The translations under genes were made by a program, and so were the position numbers. The notes under the pieces are model-generated. The model was not told the origin of the DNA and did not search any database. It worked only from the letters and a program-made list of their open reading frames with translations. DNA of 61,639 nt from a virus, in IMG/VR virus record IMGVR_UViG_3300045141_000205, positions 1-61,639 of that record; one strand, given 5' to 3'. Each line of letters begins with the position of its first letter. Positions within the stretch are counted from its first letter, which is position 1. Positions 7,469 to 17,158 of this stretch are shown one piece after another.

Positions 7469-9589
7469 TCACAGTTCGGCAGAGAAGTCCAAGTAGGCCC
7501 CGGCAACCGCTGCCCGAAGCCAGGCTGAGCCGCCTACCGGAGCACCGATGGCCGCAGCCGTGGTGAAGGCCAACTCGACCACATCCGTGTTCCGCTCCAT
7601 CTGCAAGAGAGAGGTCGGAGCAGCATTACCGCTTCCGCCGTAGACAAAGAAGGTGGTCCCAGCCGAGGACCCGAAGGTCGGCGGGACACGCATCGGCACA
7701 GGAAGCCGGAAGGGTGCGTAGAAGGAGGTAGCGGTCCAGGCAGTACCTATCGCAGCCGCCGTGTAGGTGGTGGTACCGACCCAGCGGTAGAAGTACCGCT
7801 GACACCAGGCGAGTTGCTGCTGGACGGGAATCCGCTCGAAGTTCGTCGCGGTCGGCCCCTCCTCCAACTGGACGTCGGCCAGGTGCACCGTCCAGTTCTG
7901 GATGCCGATGTTGGACGCCCGAGCCGCCTGCGTCGACCCCGCCGAGAGCCAGAAGTTGATGGCCACCCACTCGCTCCCGCTGGTCCCCAGCGTCTTTCCG
8001 GACACCGCAGGGACCGTGAAGGTCGTGCTGTACTTCGACCACCCGGTGGTGACCTGGATGGGAATCACCGCCGCGAACACAGCAGCAGACGGTGAGCCTC
8101 CGGTGCCGAAGTTCTGCTGGACCTCGATTCCGATCTTGTTCGCGACGCTCCCGTAGGCCCAGAACGACAGGGTGACCTGCTTGCCCGCGAGGGTACGCAC
8201 ATCCTCGATCACGCTCTGGAGGACTACGTAGTCACCGGCAGCAGCCGTGTTGGTGACCGCACACTGCGCCTCGTACCTCGCGCCGCCGATGGTGGCTGAG
8301 TCAGTCAGAGAGAGCGTGTTCCGGGTCACGTTGATGAGGTTGAGCGCCGAGACGGCGACTAACCAGCCGTCCAGACCGTAGCCCGTGTTGAACGGTCCGT
8401 TCCCGCGCTGTGCGACCGAGAAGTCCCCGTTGCGCAGCGCGTTGCGGAAGCCGGTCGACCCGATGACTCCGCCGCCACCGCCACTCGACCCGGTGCTGGC
8501 GATGCCGGTGCCCTCGACGGTGAGCAGGATGCCAGCGTGCCCGCCGCCGTAGTTGTTGTAGATGCTCAACTGGCCGTTGACGACGCCGAGGCTCCGCCAC
8601 CCCAGTTTGTACGTCTTGACCGTGCCAGGTGTCAGACCCCGCACGGGCATGGAGACGGTCGTTCTCTCATACCGTGGCCCGGCACCGATGGTGGCGACCG
8701 CGACGGTCGTGGTCCCTTCACGCACCGTCATCTCGTAGACCCCGGTGCCGGTGAACTCCATCAGCCCAGTGGCCGAGAAGATGATCTCCCCGGAGGAGGG
8801 CACCGTGAACGTGATGGCCGCATTCGCGGCATCGACGTCGGTGTCAACCCCGGTGGTCGGTGCGACGTACTGGGTGCCGGTCGTGACCTCCTTGAACCCG
8901 AGGAGAGAACTCGTGGTGTCAGCAAGCGCCTTGATGATGAAGGTGACCGCGAGAGTGGGGTGATGCATGGGGACGGTCGTCTGCGTACCGGCCTCAGCCG
9001 AGCCGTAGGCGTTCGAGGTGAAGATCGTGGTGTCCGTACGGAAGTTGACGTCGTTGCCAGACACGCCCCGAGCGAAACGGTCGTTGACACCACCTATCCC
9101 AGCAGTCCCGGAGGGAGCGCCGTGCGCGTGCTTCGGCAACTGCTGCGCAGTCAGCGTGGTCATCTCGTTGCCCCACTTGGTAGCGAGGCCGAAGTTGAGA
9201 GCGGTGCCCTGAGTCGGAACCACTGCACCGACGCCGATCGGAGAGCGCGCCTGGAAGTCAGGCAGGAAGTACGTCGTCCCTGAGTGGGTGCCGAAGGTGT
9301 CCCCCAGAGCCACCGCCAGGTCCGGGTAGGTCGTGGACAGGAACGTGCCACCGTTGCAGATCAGGTAGCCGCCCGGTGGTGTGGCTCCACCCCACATGCT
9401 GATCGTGCCGACCGGACCGCTGCCGCCGCCGCCACCAGCCCCGGAACCCACGACCGTCTCCACACCCGCCGCATTCAGGGTGTACAACTTCCCGTCACTG
9501 GTCTTGGCGTACAGCCGGACCGCGTCGGAGACCGGGACCGCAGGGGTCGCCGCGACCGAGCGCAGGTCGACGGCTCCATAGGTCCTCAC
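7469..9589 (-). CDS. Tail fibre protein with tail-collar domain and receptor-binding C-terminus
   Basis: The start is a GTG overlapping the upstream TGA (AAGTGAGG), giving 706 aa. Residues about 50-115 form a phage tail collar domain (GTISMWGGATPPGGYLICNG ... YFLPDFQARSPIG). A beta-rich middle and Gly-rich linkers follow. The C-terminal 300 residues resemble a common fibre domain: RNALRNGDFSVAQRGNGPF, an ISFWAYG-like strand, FGTGGSPS, a TLGTSGSEW segment, VQLEEGPTATNFERIPVQQQ, and a Tyr-rich QRYFYRW end. Such fibres recognise the host surface. It is the last of three consecutive fibre genes with stop-start overlaps. Confidence 0.88.
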   Translation of the reverse strand: MRTYGAVDLRSVAATPAVPVSDAVRLYAKTSDGKLYTLNAAGVETVVGSGAGGGGGSGPVGTISMWGGATPPGGYLICNGGTFLSTTYPDLAVALGDTFGTHSGTTYFLPDFQARSPIGVGAVVPTQGTALNFGLATKWGNEMTTLTAQQLPKHAHGAPSGTAGIGGVNDRFARGVSGNDVNFRTDTTIFTSNAYGSAEAGTQTTVPMHHPTLAVTFIIKALADTTSSLLGFKEVTTGTQYVAPTTGVDTDVDAANAAITFTVPSSGEIIFSATGLMEFTGTGVYEMTVREGTTTVAVATIGAGPRYERTTVSMPVRGLTPGTVKTYKLGWRSLGVVNGQLSIYNNYGGGHAGILLTVEGTGIASTGSSGGGGGVIGSTGFRNALRNGDFSVAQRGNGPFNTGYGLDGWLVAVSALNLINVTRNTLSLTDSATIGGARYEAQCAVTNTAAAGDYVVLQSVIEDVRTLAGKQVTLSFWAYGSVANKIGIEVQQNFGTGGSPSAAVFAAVIPIQVTTGWSKYSTTFTVPAVSGKTLGTSGSEWVAINFWLSAGSTQAARASNIGIQNWTVHLADVQLEEGPTATNFERIPVQQQLAWCQRYFYRWVGTTTYTAAAIGTAWTATSFYAPFRLPVPMRVPPTFGSSAGTTFFVYGGSGNAAPTSLLQMERNTDVVELAFTTAAAIGAPVGGSAWLRAAVAGAYLDFSAEL

Positions 9590-11244
9590 TTCTTCACCAC
9601 CGCCGTCAAGAAGTTCGTTGCCACATCGCTGTGCGAGCGCAGCGCGACGGTGTTCAAGTCCACGACCTTCCAGTCCACGTTGACGTTCTCCTTGCTGGCC
9701 GCCTCCTTGACCCACACGCCGACATCCTCGGTGCCCAGCGAATGCGTGATGTTGAGCCACGTCCCAGCGGTCATCGCAGGCACGGGGACCGTGTACGACG
9801 CCGCCCCACTGACCGTCGGGTCGGAAGACTGCACCGCCCGGATGATGAAGTTGATGCCCAGAATCGTGTGGGTGACGTTGGCGGGAGAGCCGCCACCGAT
9901 GTACGTCGTGGGAACGCCAGACGAACCGGCGCTGTTGCTCCACTGCACGATGGTGGTCCCGTTCGCCCAGAACGGGCCACCCGCTTGCGTACCACCGTTG
10001 GTGACATTCTGGATGTGGGCGTGAGAGGGCATCTCAGCGACAGTCTGGGTGTGCCTGCTCTCACCGAACTTCTGACCGAGCGAGAAGGCGTACCCGGAGC
10101 CGTCATCCGGTGAGGGTGTGCCGGTACCGATCGGTGAGCGTCCCCGAAAGTCCGGCAGGTAGTAGTTGGTCCCGGAGTGGGTGCCGTAGGTGTCGCCGAG
10201 CAGCGTCGCCAGATCCGGGTAGGTCACCGAGGAGAACGTGCTGCCGTTGCAGATCAGGTATCCAGCCGGAGGTGTGGTGACAGGCCACATGTCGATCGTG
10301 CCGACCGGAGCCCCTCCGCCACCACTACCGATGGGCTTCCAGGCGCCACCACTCAGGATGTAGGTGGCTCCGGTGTCGGACTCGTAGATGATGTGGCCGT
10401 CGGACAGGCCGAACAGGCCCGGTCGGGTGGTCGAGGTGCAGAGCGTCTTGTTGTCGAGCGGTTGCCACTGCGCGGTGTCCCAGGCCTGCATGACCTTGTT
10501 GGTCTGGTTGTGGAACAGGTGACCTGCACCGGTTGGGTTCGGCGCCTGCAACGACCCGGCCTGATCGACGAAGGTGGCGACACGCCATGCCTGGGCGTCG
10601 GTTCCCAGCGTGGTGACCACCTGCAACTGGGTCATCATGTGGAACCGCCAGGCGTTTCCCTCGGTGATCTTCACCCATGAGCCACGCGCCACGGCTGCTG
10701 CGGTGTTGGCGTCGGAAGCACGCGCCCAAGCCCCGGCAGCCACCACGTAGATGCCGTTGTCGGCTGTGGTGGTCTGGTTGCGCACCAACACCCGATCACC
10801 GGCGACCAGGGCGACACCGTCGACGGTCTGGGTGCCGGACAGGGTGATGTTCGCGGTAGTCGCCGCTCGGACCGTTGCTCGCTGCAACGAGTCACCACCT
10901 CGACTGTCTACATAGTCCTTGGTGGTGTAGTGAGTGGGATCTGTGGGCGGCTGTCCCGAGATCGGGTGGTTAGCCAGGATGCTGTAGCCAGGACCCTGAG
11001 AACTGAGTCGGAGGGTCCCGTAGTCACCTGAGATCTTCGCGCCGTTCCAACTGATCGGGACGTCAGAATCGAAGTACAGGACCCCGGTCATGTAGTCGCC
11101 CGTGGTATTGACATAGAGCGAGTCCGCAGTCGCCTGGCTCAGGCCACCACCTGCCTTGCTGTCGACGTACTGCTTGGTGGCAGCCTCCATCGCTGCTACC
11201 GGATCAGCCGGTAGCACGACGGGGGTCAGGAACTTCTTGCTCAC
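9586..11244 (-). CDS. Tail fibre protein with central tail-collar domain
   Basis: A 552-aa protein starts with a GTG that overlaps the upstream stop. It opens MSKKFLTPVVLPADPVAAME with ATKQYVDS, repeated once downstream as DYVDS; these short trimeric fibre-shaft units are frequent in phage fibres. Residues about 115-210 form a beta domain (GVALVAGDRVLVRNQTT). A tail collar domain lies near residues 315-380 (YYLPDFRGRSPIG). The C-terminal 80 residues are a distinct beta domain ending AVVKK. The collar segment closely resembles that of the next fibre, suggesting duplication. The likely role is adsorption. Confidence 0.88.
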   Translation of the reverse strand: MSKKFLTPVVLPADPVAAMEAATKQYVDSKAGGGLSQATADSLYVNTTGDYMTGVLYFDSDVPISWNGAKISGDYGTLRLSSQGPGYSILANHPISGQPPTDPTHYTTKDYVDSRGGDSLQRATVRAATTANITLSGTQTVDGVALVAGDRVLVRNQTTTADNGIYVVAAGAWARASDANTAAAVARGSWVKITEGNAWRFHMMTQLQVVTTLGTDAQAWRVATFVDQAGSLQAPNPTGAGHLFHNQTNKVMQAWDTAQWQPLDNKTLCTSTTRPGLFGLSDGHIIYESDTGATYILSGGAWKPIGSGGGGAPVGTIDMWPVTTPPAGYLICNGSTFSSVTYPDLATLLGDTYGTHSGTNYYLPDFRGRSPIGTGTPSPDDGSGYAFSLGQKFGESRHTQTVAEMPSHAHIQNVTNGGTQAGGPFWANGTTIVQWSNSAGSSGVPTTYIGGGSPANVTHTILGINFIIRAVQSSDPTVSGAASYTVPVPAMTAGTWLNITHSLGTEDVGVWVKEAASKENVNVDWKVVDLNTVALRSHSDVATNFLTAVVKK

Positions 11245-13007
11245 CCAGTGACCACGATCCTGTGCTCGCCAGCCGCAGTCGCCACGTTGAAGCGGACGGT
11301 CACATTGTTGGCGTCGGTACGCTCCACGTCGCAGTCGACAGTGTCCCAGGGCGTGGTGTTGCGGTAGACGTTGACGATGACGTCACGAGTGTTGAAGGCG
11401 TGGTTGACCACGGTGGACGTGGCAGCCGCTGTGGATGCCGAGATGACCCGGACGCTGGCTGTGTGCGTGTGATCGGACTTCGCTGCGGTGACCGCCGACC
11501 CGGTGCCCGCGTAGTTCACGCTCAGCAGGTCAGCGGCTGCGGTCAGCGATCCATCGGTGACGACGTTGATGGTCTGCCCGACCTGGGTCAGGCCGTTGCC
11601 TGCGTTGACCGAGCCCATGGAGGAGAACTGGGTCCAGGTGATCGCGGTGGTGCCCAGGGTGCCGCCCTGGTCGGCGGTGCAGACCCAGCCGGTCTCGGCC
11701 TGGTTGGAGCCCTGCTCGACAAACACGAACGCACCCGGAAACTCTGCCCAGGTGTCCAGGTCGGTCGCACGAACCCAAGTACCGTTAGAGCCCGATCCGA
11801 CTGTCTGAACCGTGTAGATGCCGTTCTGCGACATGGTCGTTTGGTCTTTGACCAGCACCCGGTCGTTGACGACCAACGCGATGCCGTCGAGGGTCAACGG
11901 AGTACCAGTCGCCAGGTTGGCAATGTTTCCGGTGGTAGCCGCATGCACCGACTGCTTGGCGTCCAGGCCCTGAGCCACACCGTCGACGTACTGCTTGTTC
12001 GCAGCATCGGTGGTGGCGATCGGGGTCAGCACGTTGCGCACCAACTGACCGTTCATGTCGACGCTGTTGATCGCGACGTTGATCATGTCCAGGGTCCAGT
12101 TGCCGGGGATCGCCTGGCCCCCCAGGTTCCCTAGTGTGCGCATCGACGGGGTGGCGTTCGCACCGTCCTTGTTGGCCGCCGCGATGTCACCGTGGACGAT
12201 CGTGCCGTCCAGGATCGCGGCGCTGGTGACCTTCCCTACCCCGATGGTCGGGTTGGGGTAGGTGCCAGTCAGGTCGCCACCGGCTGCACCAGAGGGAGCC
12301 CGTGCGTCGGTGAACCGGCTGTCGGCACCGGACGCGGCCTGGGTGGCTCCGGTGCCGATCGTGCGCAGCGACGGGACCGCGACGGCGCCGTCCTTGTTGG
12401 CGGCGTTCACGTCGGCGTCGGTGATGGTGCCGTCGAGGATGTGGTTGGAGGTGACCTTGCCCGCAGCGATCGTGGGGTTCGGGTAGGTGCCGGTCAGGTC
12501 TCCACCAGCCGCGCCGGAGGGGGGCAGTGTCGTGGGGAGCACCCCGGGTGCCAGGTCGCCAGCCACGATCGTGCCGTCGGCGATGTGGCTGGAGGTGACC
12601 TTCCCGACCCCGAAGTTCGGGTTGGGGTAGGTGCCGATCAGGTCGCCGCCAGCCGGACCACCCGGCAGGGCGGTGATCGAGGTGTGGGCGGCGTTGTCGT
12701 GGAGGGGGTTGCCGTGCTTGTGGTCGTTGCGGGCCACCGTGCCCCCGGCGCCGTCCGAGGCAACACCGCCGAACGTGGTCTCTGAGGAGACCGCCCCGAA
12801 CCCCGGGAACGCCGAGGACCCGCCCGCCGCACTGATCCAGGACGGCGTACCGCCGCCCACCTTGCACCAGTAGAGGGTGCTGTCGGTGGTGTTGAAGTAC
12901 AACTGGCCGACGACCGGGTTGGCCGGTGCACCGGTCAGGTTCTGGACGACGGCGTTCTGGACCTCGTTCTTCCCCATGTCCAGGTGGGTCAGGAACTTCC
13001 GTGCCAT
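11241..13007 (-). CDS. Tail fibre protein with repeated Gly-rich shaft units
   Basis: A 588-aa protein starts at an ATG after GAGGAG. The N-terminus (MARKFLTHLDMGKNEVQNAV) and the VGQLYFNTTDSTLYWC element are typical fibre-attachment sequences. Residues about 115-270 hold three repeats of a GDLTGTYPNPTI-type unit plus a variant (GDLIGTYPNPNF), each followed by VTS and a DGTI segment; these look like trimeric shaft repeats. A GIALVVNDRVLVKDQTTMSQ domain near residue 375 parallels the one in the next fibre gene. The C-terminus is beta-rich. The stop overlaps the next start. Confidence 0.87.
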   Translation of the reverse strand: MARKFLTHLDMGKNEVQNAVVQNLTGAPANPVVGQLYFNTTDSTLYWCKVGGGTPSWISAAGGSSAFPGFGAVSSETTFGGVASDGAGGTVARNDHKHGNPLHDNAAHTSITALPGGPAGGDLIGTYPNPNFGVGKVTSSHIADGTIVAGDLAPGVLPTTLPPSGAAGGDLTGTYPNPTIAAGKVTSNHILDGTITDADVNAANKDGAVAVPSLRTIGTGATQAASGADSRFTDARAPSGAAGGDLTGTYPNPTIGVGKVTSAAILDGTIVHGDIAAANKDGANATPSMRTLGNLGGQAIPGNWTLDMINVAINSVDMNGQLVRNVLTPIATTDAANKQYVDGVAQGLDAKQSVHAATTGNIANLATGTPLTLDGIALVVNDRVLVKDQTTMSQNGIYTVQTVGSGSNGTWVRATDLDTWAEFPGAFVFVEQGSNQAETGWVCTADQGGTLGTTAITWTQFSSMGSVNAGNGLTQVGQTINVVTDGSLTAAADLLSVNYAGTGSAVTAAKSDHTHTASVRVISASTAAATSTVVNHAFNTRDVIVNVYRNTTPWDTVDCDVERTDANNVTVRFNVATAAGEHRIVVTG

Positions 13008-13018
13008 CGTGTGCTCCT

Positions 13019-13309
13019 CTAACTGAGGTAGGCGACGCCGCTGAATGCGCCGGAGAAGTCGAGGTTGAGTGAGTTGGAGTTGGTGTAGACGATCTCGCCC
13101 TCGACGATCGAGCCCGCCGAGTCGATGACGATGATGTTGGGGTTGAACCCGAGGTTGTGGTCGACCACCCAGTGCGCCGAGGCCGGTCCCTGGTGGTGGG
13201 TGTACACGGCACCTGCTGGACCAGGTGGTCCAGGCGGACCCGGCTCACCTGGAGGTCCGGTGGAGATGTACTCCCAGCCACTGGCGGTCTTGACCTTCGC
13301 GGCACCCAT
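13019..13309 (-). CDS. Short collagen-like fibre-tip or linker protein
   Basis: The start chosen is the ATG in a TGATG overlap, giving 96 aa (MGAAKVKTASGWEYISTG). Residues 18-32 are a short collagen run ([15 protein letters not shown]). The C-terminal 60 residues (HWVVDHNLGFNPNIIVIDSA onward) look like a small beta-rich fibre-end domain often found after collagen repeats. The N-terminal KVKTASGWEYI resembles the start of the 328-aa collagen-like protein ([12 protein letters not shown]), so both may attach to the same site. Confidence 0.82.
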   Translation of the reverse strand: MGAAKVKTASGWEYISTGPPGEPGPPGPPGPAGAVYTHHQGPASAHWVVDHNLGFNPNIIVIDSAGSIVEGEIVYTNSNSLNLDFSGAFSGVAYLS

Positions 13310-14850
13310 CAGCCGGTCACCTGCCTGTCGAGCGCGGTCTGGTACTGCTGGACGACGGCGTAGAGGTCGGCGTTCTCCTGATCGCTCAGGCCCGACCCGA
13401 TCGAGGCGAACCCGCACGGCAGGTCGGTCTTGTCCACGAAGGTGTTGATCCCGCCGATCCAGACCGAGGTCGGCGGCAGCCCGATCGACGACGGCGTGGT
13501 CGTCTGGAGGTTGACGCCGTTGCGGTACGCGGTCTGTGAGGCCGGTCCGGTGCGGGTGGCGACGAACAGCCCCGACGACGCGGGCACGTTGACGTTCGAG
13601 GTGCCCTCCTCGGACATCCCGTAGTAGTACATCGTCGGCTGGTACCGGGCGATGACGTGGAACCGCGACGCCGCCGTGCCGGTCCAGTTGTAGCAGCCCA
13701 TCTCGCACCGGGAGACCGGTGGCACGTCGGCGAGCGAGTAGAAGGCGAGGTGGGTGGAGTCCTGGGTGAGCAGGCCGAGCGGGACACAGTGGGTGTCGGC
13801 GTAGTAGCCGCTGGACACGTTGCTCTGGCCCTGCTGGTTGGCTCGGTACCCGAGGGCGGTGGAGTGGTAGCCGCCGTTGAAGGTCAGCCGGTAGGCGGCG
13901 TCGGCGTCTCTGGGGTCCTTGAGGTTCCACTGATGCAGGGCTGCGGTGCCACCGATGAACGGGTAGATGGCGAGCATCTTCGACCACAGGCCTCGGGCCT
14001 TGAGCCCGACGACCAGGCGGTCCAGGGGCTGAGCGTAGGAGGAGTCCAGGCCGGTGGCCGTCAGGTACGCCTGGGTGTCCGGGTCGTAGACGGGGGCCTG
14101 CGGGGTGATCCACTTCGCACGCAGGTAGTCCTCGACGCCCGCACGCTCGGTGGGGCTTAGACAGCGGTCGTAGAAGATCATCTCCCCGATCTGACCGTTC
14201 ATCGCGTAGCCCGCTGGTACGTACCCTCCGATGTGCCACGGAGTCGTGGTGGGGGTGGGCGACCAGGAGGATTCGACCTCGTTCCCGTCCACCCGCAGAC
14301 CCTGGCTGGCGGTGCTGGACTCGCACCACACGGTGATCATCTGCGGAGCACCGGACCAGGCGACACCGCTGTCCAGCACGGGGGTGGAGTAGGTGTGGAT
14401 GGTCCCGTTGGGGTAACCGTACGTCTGCATGTACGGGTACTCCTCCTGGAGTTGGGTGGTGTGGTACGTCGCGTAGGAGTTGCCGAGGGTCTGGATCACC
14501 TGGAAGATCGTGCGGTCCCCGATGCTGGGCATCGCACCGGTCTTCATCGAGGAGAACGCGCCGAACTCCCCGAACCGCAGGGAGGCGCGCCCGTTGATCC
14601 CGTTGGCCCGGTAGGTGACGGTGCCCCGGTTGACGGCGGGGGAGAGGTTGTTGCCGGAAGCGTCAGCCCACACCGGCACCGGGGCGCCATCGGCCTTGCC
14701 GGTCATCTGGGTGGCATCGAGCCAGACCAGCAGCCCAGGGATCGACTTCGGTCCGGATGCCGAGGGTGGCCAGACATCTGTGCCCTGGTGCAGCGCGGTG
14801 ACCGGGATCGTGCCGTAGCGGAGGGCGTGGGTCTTCATGATGGCGGTCAT
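13309..14850 (-). CDS. Tail adhesin with concanavalin/LamG-like domain
   Basis: A 513-aa protein overlaps its neighbours at both ends (ATGA at the start). After a short N-terminus, residues about 35-260 form a LamG-like lectin module starting IPGLLVWLDATQMTG and ending IGEMIFYDRCLSPTERAGVE, then YLRAKWITP. The same module occurs inside the 2243-aa adhesin upstream. The second half has a repeated Ser/Thr/Gly-rich beta pattern with a VWIGGI element. LamG-like modules in phage tails usually bind surface polysaccharide. No hydrolase residues are evident. Confidence 0.82.
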   Translation of the reverse strand: MTAIMKTHALRYGTIPVTALHQGTDVWPPSASGPKSIPGLLVWLDATQMTGKADGAPVPVWADASGNNLSPAVNRGTVTYRANGINGRASLRFGEFGAFSSMKTGAMPSIGDRTIFQVIQTLGNSYATYHTTQLQEEYPYMQTYGYPNGTIHTYSTPVLDSGVAWSGAPQMITVWCESSTASQGLRVDGNEVESSWSPTPTTTPWHIGGYVPAGYAMNGQIGEMIFYDRCLSPTERAGVEDYLRAKWITPQAPVYDPDTQAYLTATGLDSSYAQPLDRLVVGLKARGLWSKMLAIYPFIGGTAALHQWNLKDPRDADAAYRLTFNGGYHSTALGYRANQQGQSNVSSGYYADTHCVPLGLLTQDSTHLAFYSLADVPPVSRCEMGCYNWTGTAASRFHVIARYQPTMYYYGMSEEGTSNVNVPASSGLFVATRTGPASQTAYRNGVNLQTTTPSSIGLPPTSVWIGGINTFVDKTDLPCGFASIGSGLSDQENADLYAVVQQYQTALDRQVTG

Positions 14851-16115
14851 GTCCCACTCACCGTCCAGCCCTTGGCGGTGGCGATGCTCGGGTCGTCCAG
14901 GATTCCGCCACCCACCCCGGAGACAGTGATCGTCTGCCCGGTCACGGTCGGCAGTGCGGTGTAGATCGCATTCAGCCCAGCAGCGTCCATCTGGCCGACC
15001 ACGGTCCAGGTGAACGCCGGACCCTTCCCCGGCAGGAACTTCAACTCACAGAGCCGGTAGCAGATGCCCAGCCAGGTGCCCAGGTTCGCGCTGGTGACGT
15101 TGGAGAAGTCGAGGTTGGTCAGCGACTCCAGCGAGCCACAGCCGCTGAACATGCTGAGCACGTTGACCGTCGCTGCGGTCGAAGTGAACGAGACCTTCCG
15201 CAACGAGTAGCAGTTCTGGCAGAAGCCGGACAGGGTGGTTGCTGCCGCAGTGTCCAGGAGGGGCAGCGTCTCCAGGGCCTGACAGCCGCTGAACGTGCTG
15301 GAGAGGGTCGCTGCCCCGGTCAGGCTGAACCCTGCTGGCAGCCGCTTCAACGAGTAGCAGTTGATGAACGCCGAGGCCCAGTTCACGATCGCCCCGGCTG
15401 GTGCGTTGAGCAGCGGGGCCTCGACCATCAAGGAACAGTTGGAGAAGAACGAGGCGACCGAGATGCCCGAGAGTGCGGTGAAGGTGATCTTCGGGAACTT
15501 GGTGATCTGGTAGCAGGCGGAGAAGAACGAGGCGCCCGAGTTGCCGTTGATGATCACCTCCCCGACCACCTCCCGCAACTGGTAGCAGGCGGAGAACTGG
15601 CTGATCGGGTTGGTCGTGGTGAACGGCTGCTTGAACTCCACCCGACGTACTAGCGGGCAGACCCCTCCCAGAGTCATGGTGGTGGTCTGGGACGACCCGA
15701 TCACGACCTCCAGCACCGGGGACCGCCAGGTCTTGCTGGCGTAGTAGACCCCGGAGAAGTTGACGTTGTTCAGGATCGACGCACCCTGAGGGGTGATCGT
15801 GATCAGTGCCTGCTTGAAGCCCTCGGAGGTGGCCGGGCCGAGGGTGGCCGGGTCGTAGAGGTGGTTGATCTGTATCGTCGTGTTCGAGTTCTGCGGAGCG
15901 GTGCCGTCGCCCCAGTCCACGGTGTAGTTTCCTGCGCAGTTCAGGGTCATCACCCGGTTGGACTCCACCGAGGTGTCGGTCCCCACCTGGATCAACGCCT
16001 GGACCTTGTTCTGCCCGGCGACCACGGTCATCGGCAGCCAGTCGGCAGGTCGGGTCCAGCCCGGGTCGGCACCGAGCGACTTCCACCCGGTCGGGGTCAG
16101 GACGCTGACGCTCAT
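14847..16115 (-). CDS. BspA-like leucine-rich-repeat tail adhesin
   Basis: The start chosen is the ATG overlapping the upstream TGA (GCATGA), giving 422 aa ([15 protein letters not shown]). A YTVDWGDGT element near residue 70 looks like a PKD-type strand. From about residue 140 on there are repeated units of about 23 residues with a Cys-x-x-L core (SACYQLREV, SACYQITKF, INCYSLKRL, SGCQALETL, QNCYSLRKV, SGCGSLESL). This is the BspA-type/DUF285 leucine-rich-repeat pattern of bacterial and protist surface proteins. In this fibre block a receptor-binding role is the natural inference. Confidence 0.82.
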   Translation of the reverse strand: MSVSVLTPTGWKSLGADPGWTRPADWLPMTVVAGQNKVQALIQVGTDTSVESNRVMTLNCAGNYTVDWGDGTAPQNSNTTIQINHLYDPATLGPATSEGFKQALITITPQGASILNNVNFSGVYYASKTWRSPVLEVVIGSSQTTTMTLGGVCPLVRRVEFKQPFTTTNPISQFSACYQLREVVGEVIINGNSGASFFSACYQITKFPKITFTALSGISVASFFSNCSLMVEAPLLNAPAGAIVNWASAFINCYSLKRLPAGFSLTGAATLSSTFSGCQALETLPLLDTAAATTLSGFCQNCYSLRKVSFTSTAATVNVLSMFSGCGSLESLTNLDFSNVTSANLGTWLGICYRLCELKFLPGKGPAFTWTVVGQMDAAGLNAIYTALPTVTGQTITVSGVGGGILDDPSIATAKGWTVSGT

Positions 16116-17098
16116 GCGTTCACCCACAGGTCGTAGGTGGTGGCGTACAGCGGCTGCACACTGCCGATCCAGTAGACCGCTGCGGCCCCGGCAGGCCTGA
16201 CGACGTTGTTGAGCGCACCGTGGTTGACGGTCTGCATCACGTTGGTCGGCGCCGGTGTACCTGGGTCACCCTGAGGACCCTGCGGACCGGGAACAGTGGA
16301 CGCGGCCCCTGGGTCACCCTTCGGTCCCTGAGGGCCGGGAACAGTGGACGCGGCGCCTGGAGGGCCTGGGACGGTCGAGGCAGCGCCCGGGTCACCCTTC
16401 GGGCCTTGCGGCCCCTCAGGGCCAGTGAGCCCGACCGGGGGCGGGGCGTCGGTGATCACGTACAGGGTCTGCGGGTCCTTGACCGGCAGCGCGTCATAGG
16501 CGACCTGGGTCAGCGAGACGACATCGACCTGACCCTCCGGCCCAGGTATGCCCTGTGACCCCGGTGGACCGGGCACGGTGGAGGCGGCGCCCGGTGCTCC
16601 GGTGTCGCCCTTGTCGCCTTTCGGTCCGGGAACAGTGGACGCGGCCCCTGGGTCACCCTTCGGTCCCTGCGGACCCGGCACCGTCGAGGCTGCACCGTCG
16701 TTACCGGGTGCTCCCGGGGCTCCAGGAGGCCCTGGAGGTCCTGGCACGGTCGAGGTTGGTCCCTGCGGCCCTGGAACGGTTGAATCGGCCCCTGGGTCCC
16801 CCTTCGGTCCCGGAGGCCCTGGAACCGTGGATGCAGGCCCTGGGTCTCCCTTCGGCCCTGGAGGCCCCTGCGGACCTACGGAACCAGCCCCACCGGAGGT
16901 CGAGGCGGTCTCATCGTCGGTGTCGAGCCACAGGGTGCCCTCGGGAACACCGATCGGCTCGTCGTCCTGGACGTAGGGGAAGGAGGGTGGGCCGGGCACC
17001 GTGGAGGGTGGACCGGGCTCACCCTGGGGGCCGGGGACGATCAGGTCGACCCAGCCCCCGGAGGTCTTCAACCGGACCTGCTGCTGATTCGGTGCCAT
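16112..17098 (-). CDS. Collagen-like tail fibre protein
   Basis: A 328-aa protein starts at an ATG after GGAGGGAGG. The N-terminus ([20 protein letters not shown]) leads into several Gly-X-Y collagen blocks, many built on a [15 protein letters not shown] unit, spanning much of residues 20-280. They are interrupted by a [18 protein letters not shown] segment and a [15 protein letters not shown] segment. The end is a 45-residue non-collagen domain. Collagen triple helices form rigid trimeric fibre shafts. The gene follows copy 11 of the 36-bp element and starts the long fibre-to-neck transcription unit. Confidence 0.9.
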   Translation of the reverse strand: MAPNQQQVRLKTSGGWVDLIVPGPQGEPGPPSTVPGPPSFPYVQDDEPIGVPEGTLWLDTDDETASTSGGAGSVGPQGPPGPKGDPGPASTVPGPPGPKGDPGADSTVPGPQGPTSTVPGPPGPPGAPGAPGNDGAASTVPGPQGPKGDPGAASTVPGPKGDKGDTGAPGAASTVPGPPGSQGIPGPEGQVDVVSLTQVAYDALPVKDPQTLYVITDAPPPVGLTGPEGPQGPKGDPGAASTVPGPPGAASTVPGPQGPKGDPGAASTVPGPQGPQGDPGTPAPTNVMQTVNHGALNNVVRPAGAAAVYWIGSVQPLYATTYDLWVNA

Positions 17099-17114
17099 CG
17101 GTGCAACCTCCCTC

Positions 17115-17150
17115 CATCCCTTCGCAGGACTCAGGGGGCCTCTGGCAGCA
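17115..17150 (-). repeat. 36-bp unit-start element, copy 11 (before collagen-like fibre)
   Basis: The coding strand reads TGCTGCC (one mismatch to TGCTGTC), 20 bases including CTGAG, then GAAGGGATG. The downstream GGAGGGAGG ribosome binding site follows within a few bases. Confidence 0.85.
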
Positions 17151-17158
17151 CTAGGCCG

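Noticed and set aside
16112-17098. CRISPR-like or tandem DNA repeat array
   Set aside because: The repeated DNA reflects in-frame Gly-X-Y collagen codons within one gene, with no constant repeat-spacer structure.
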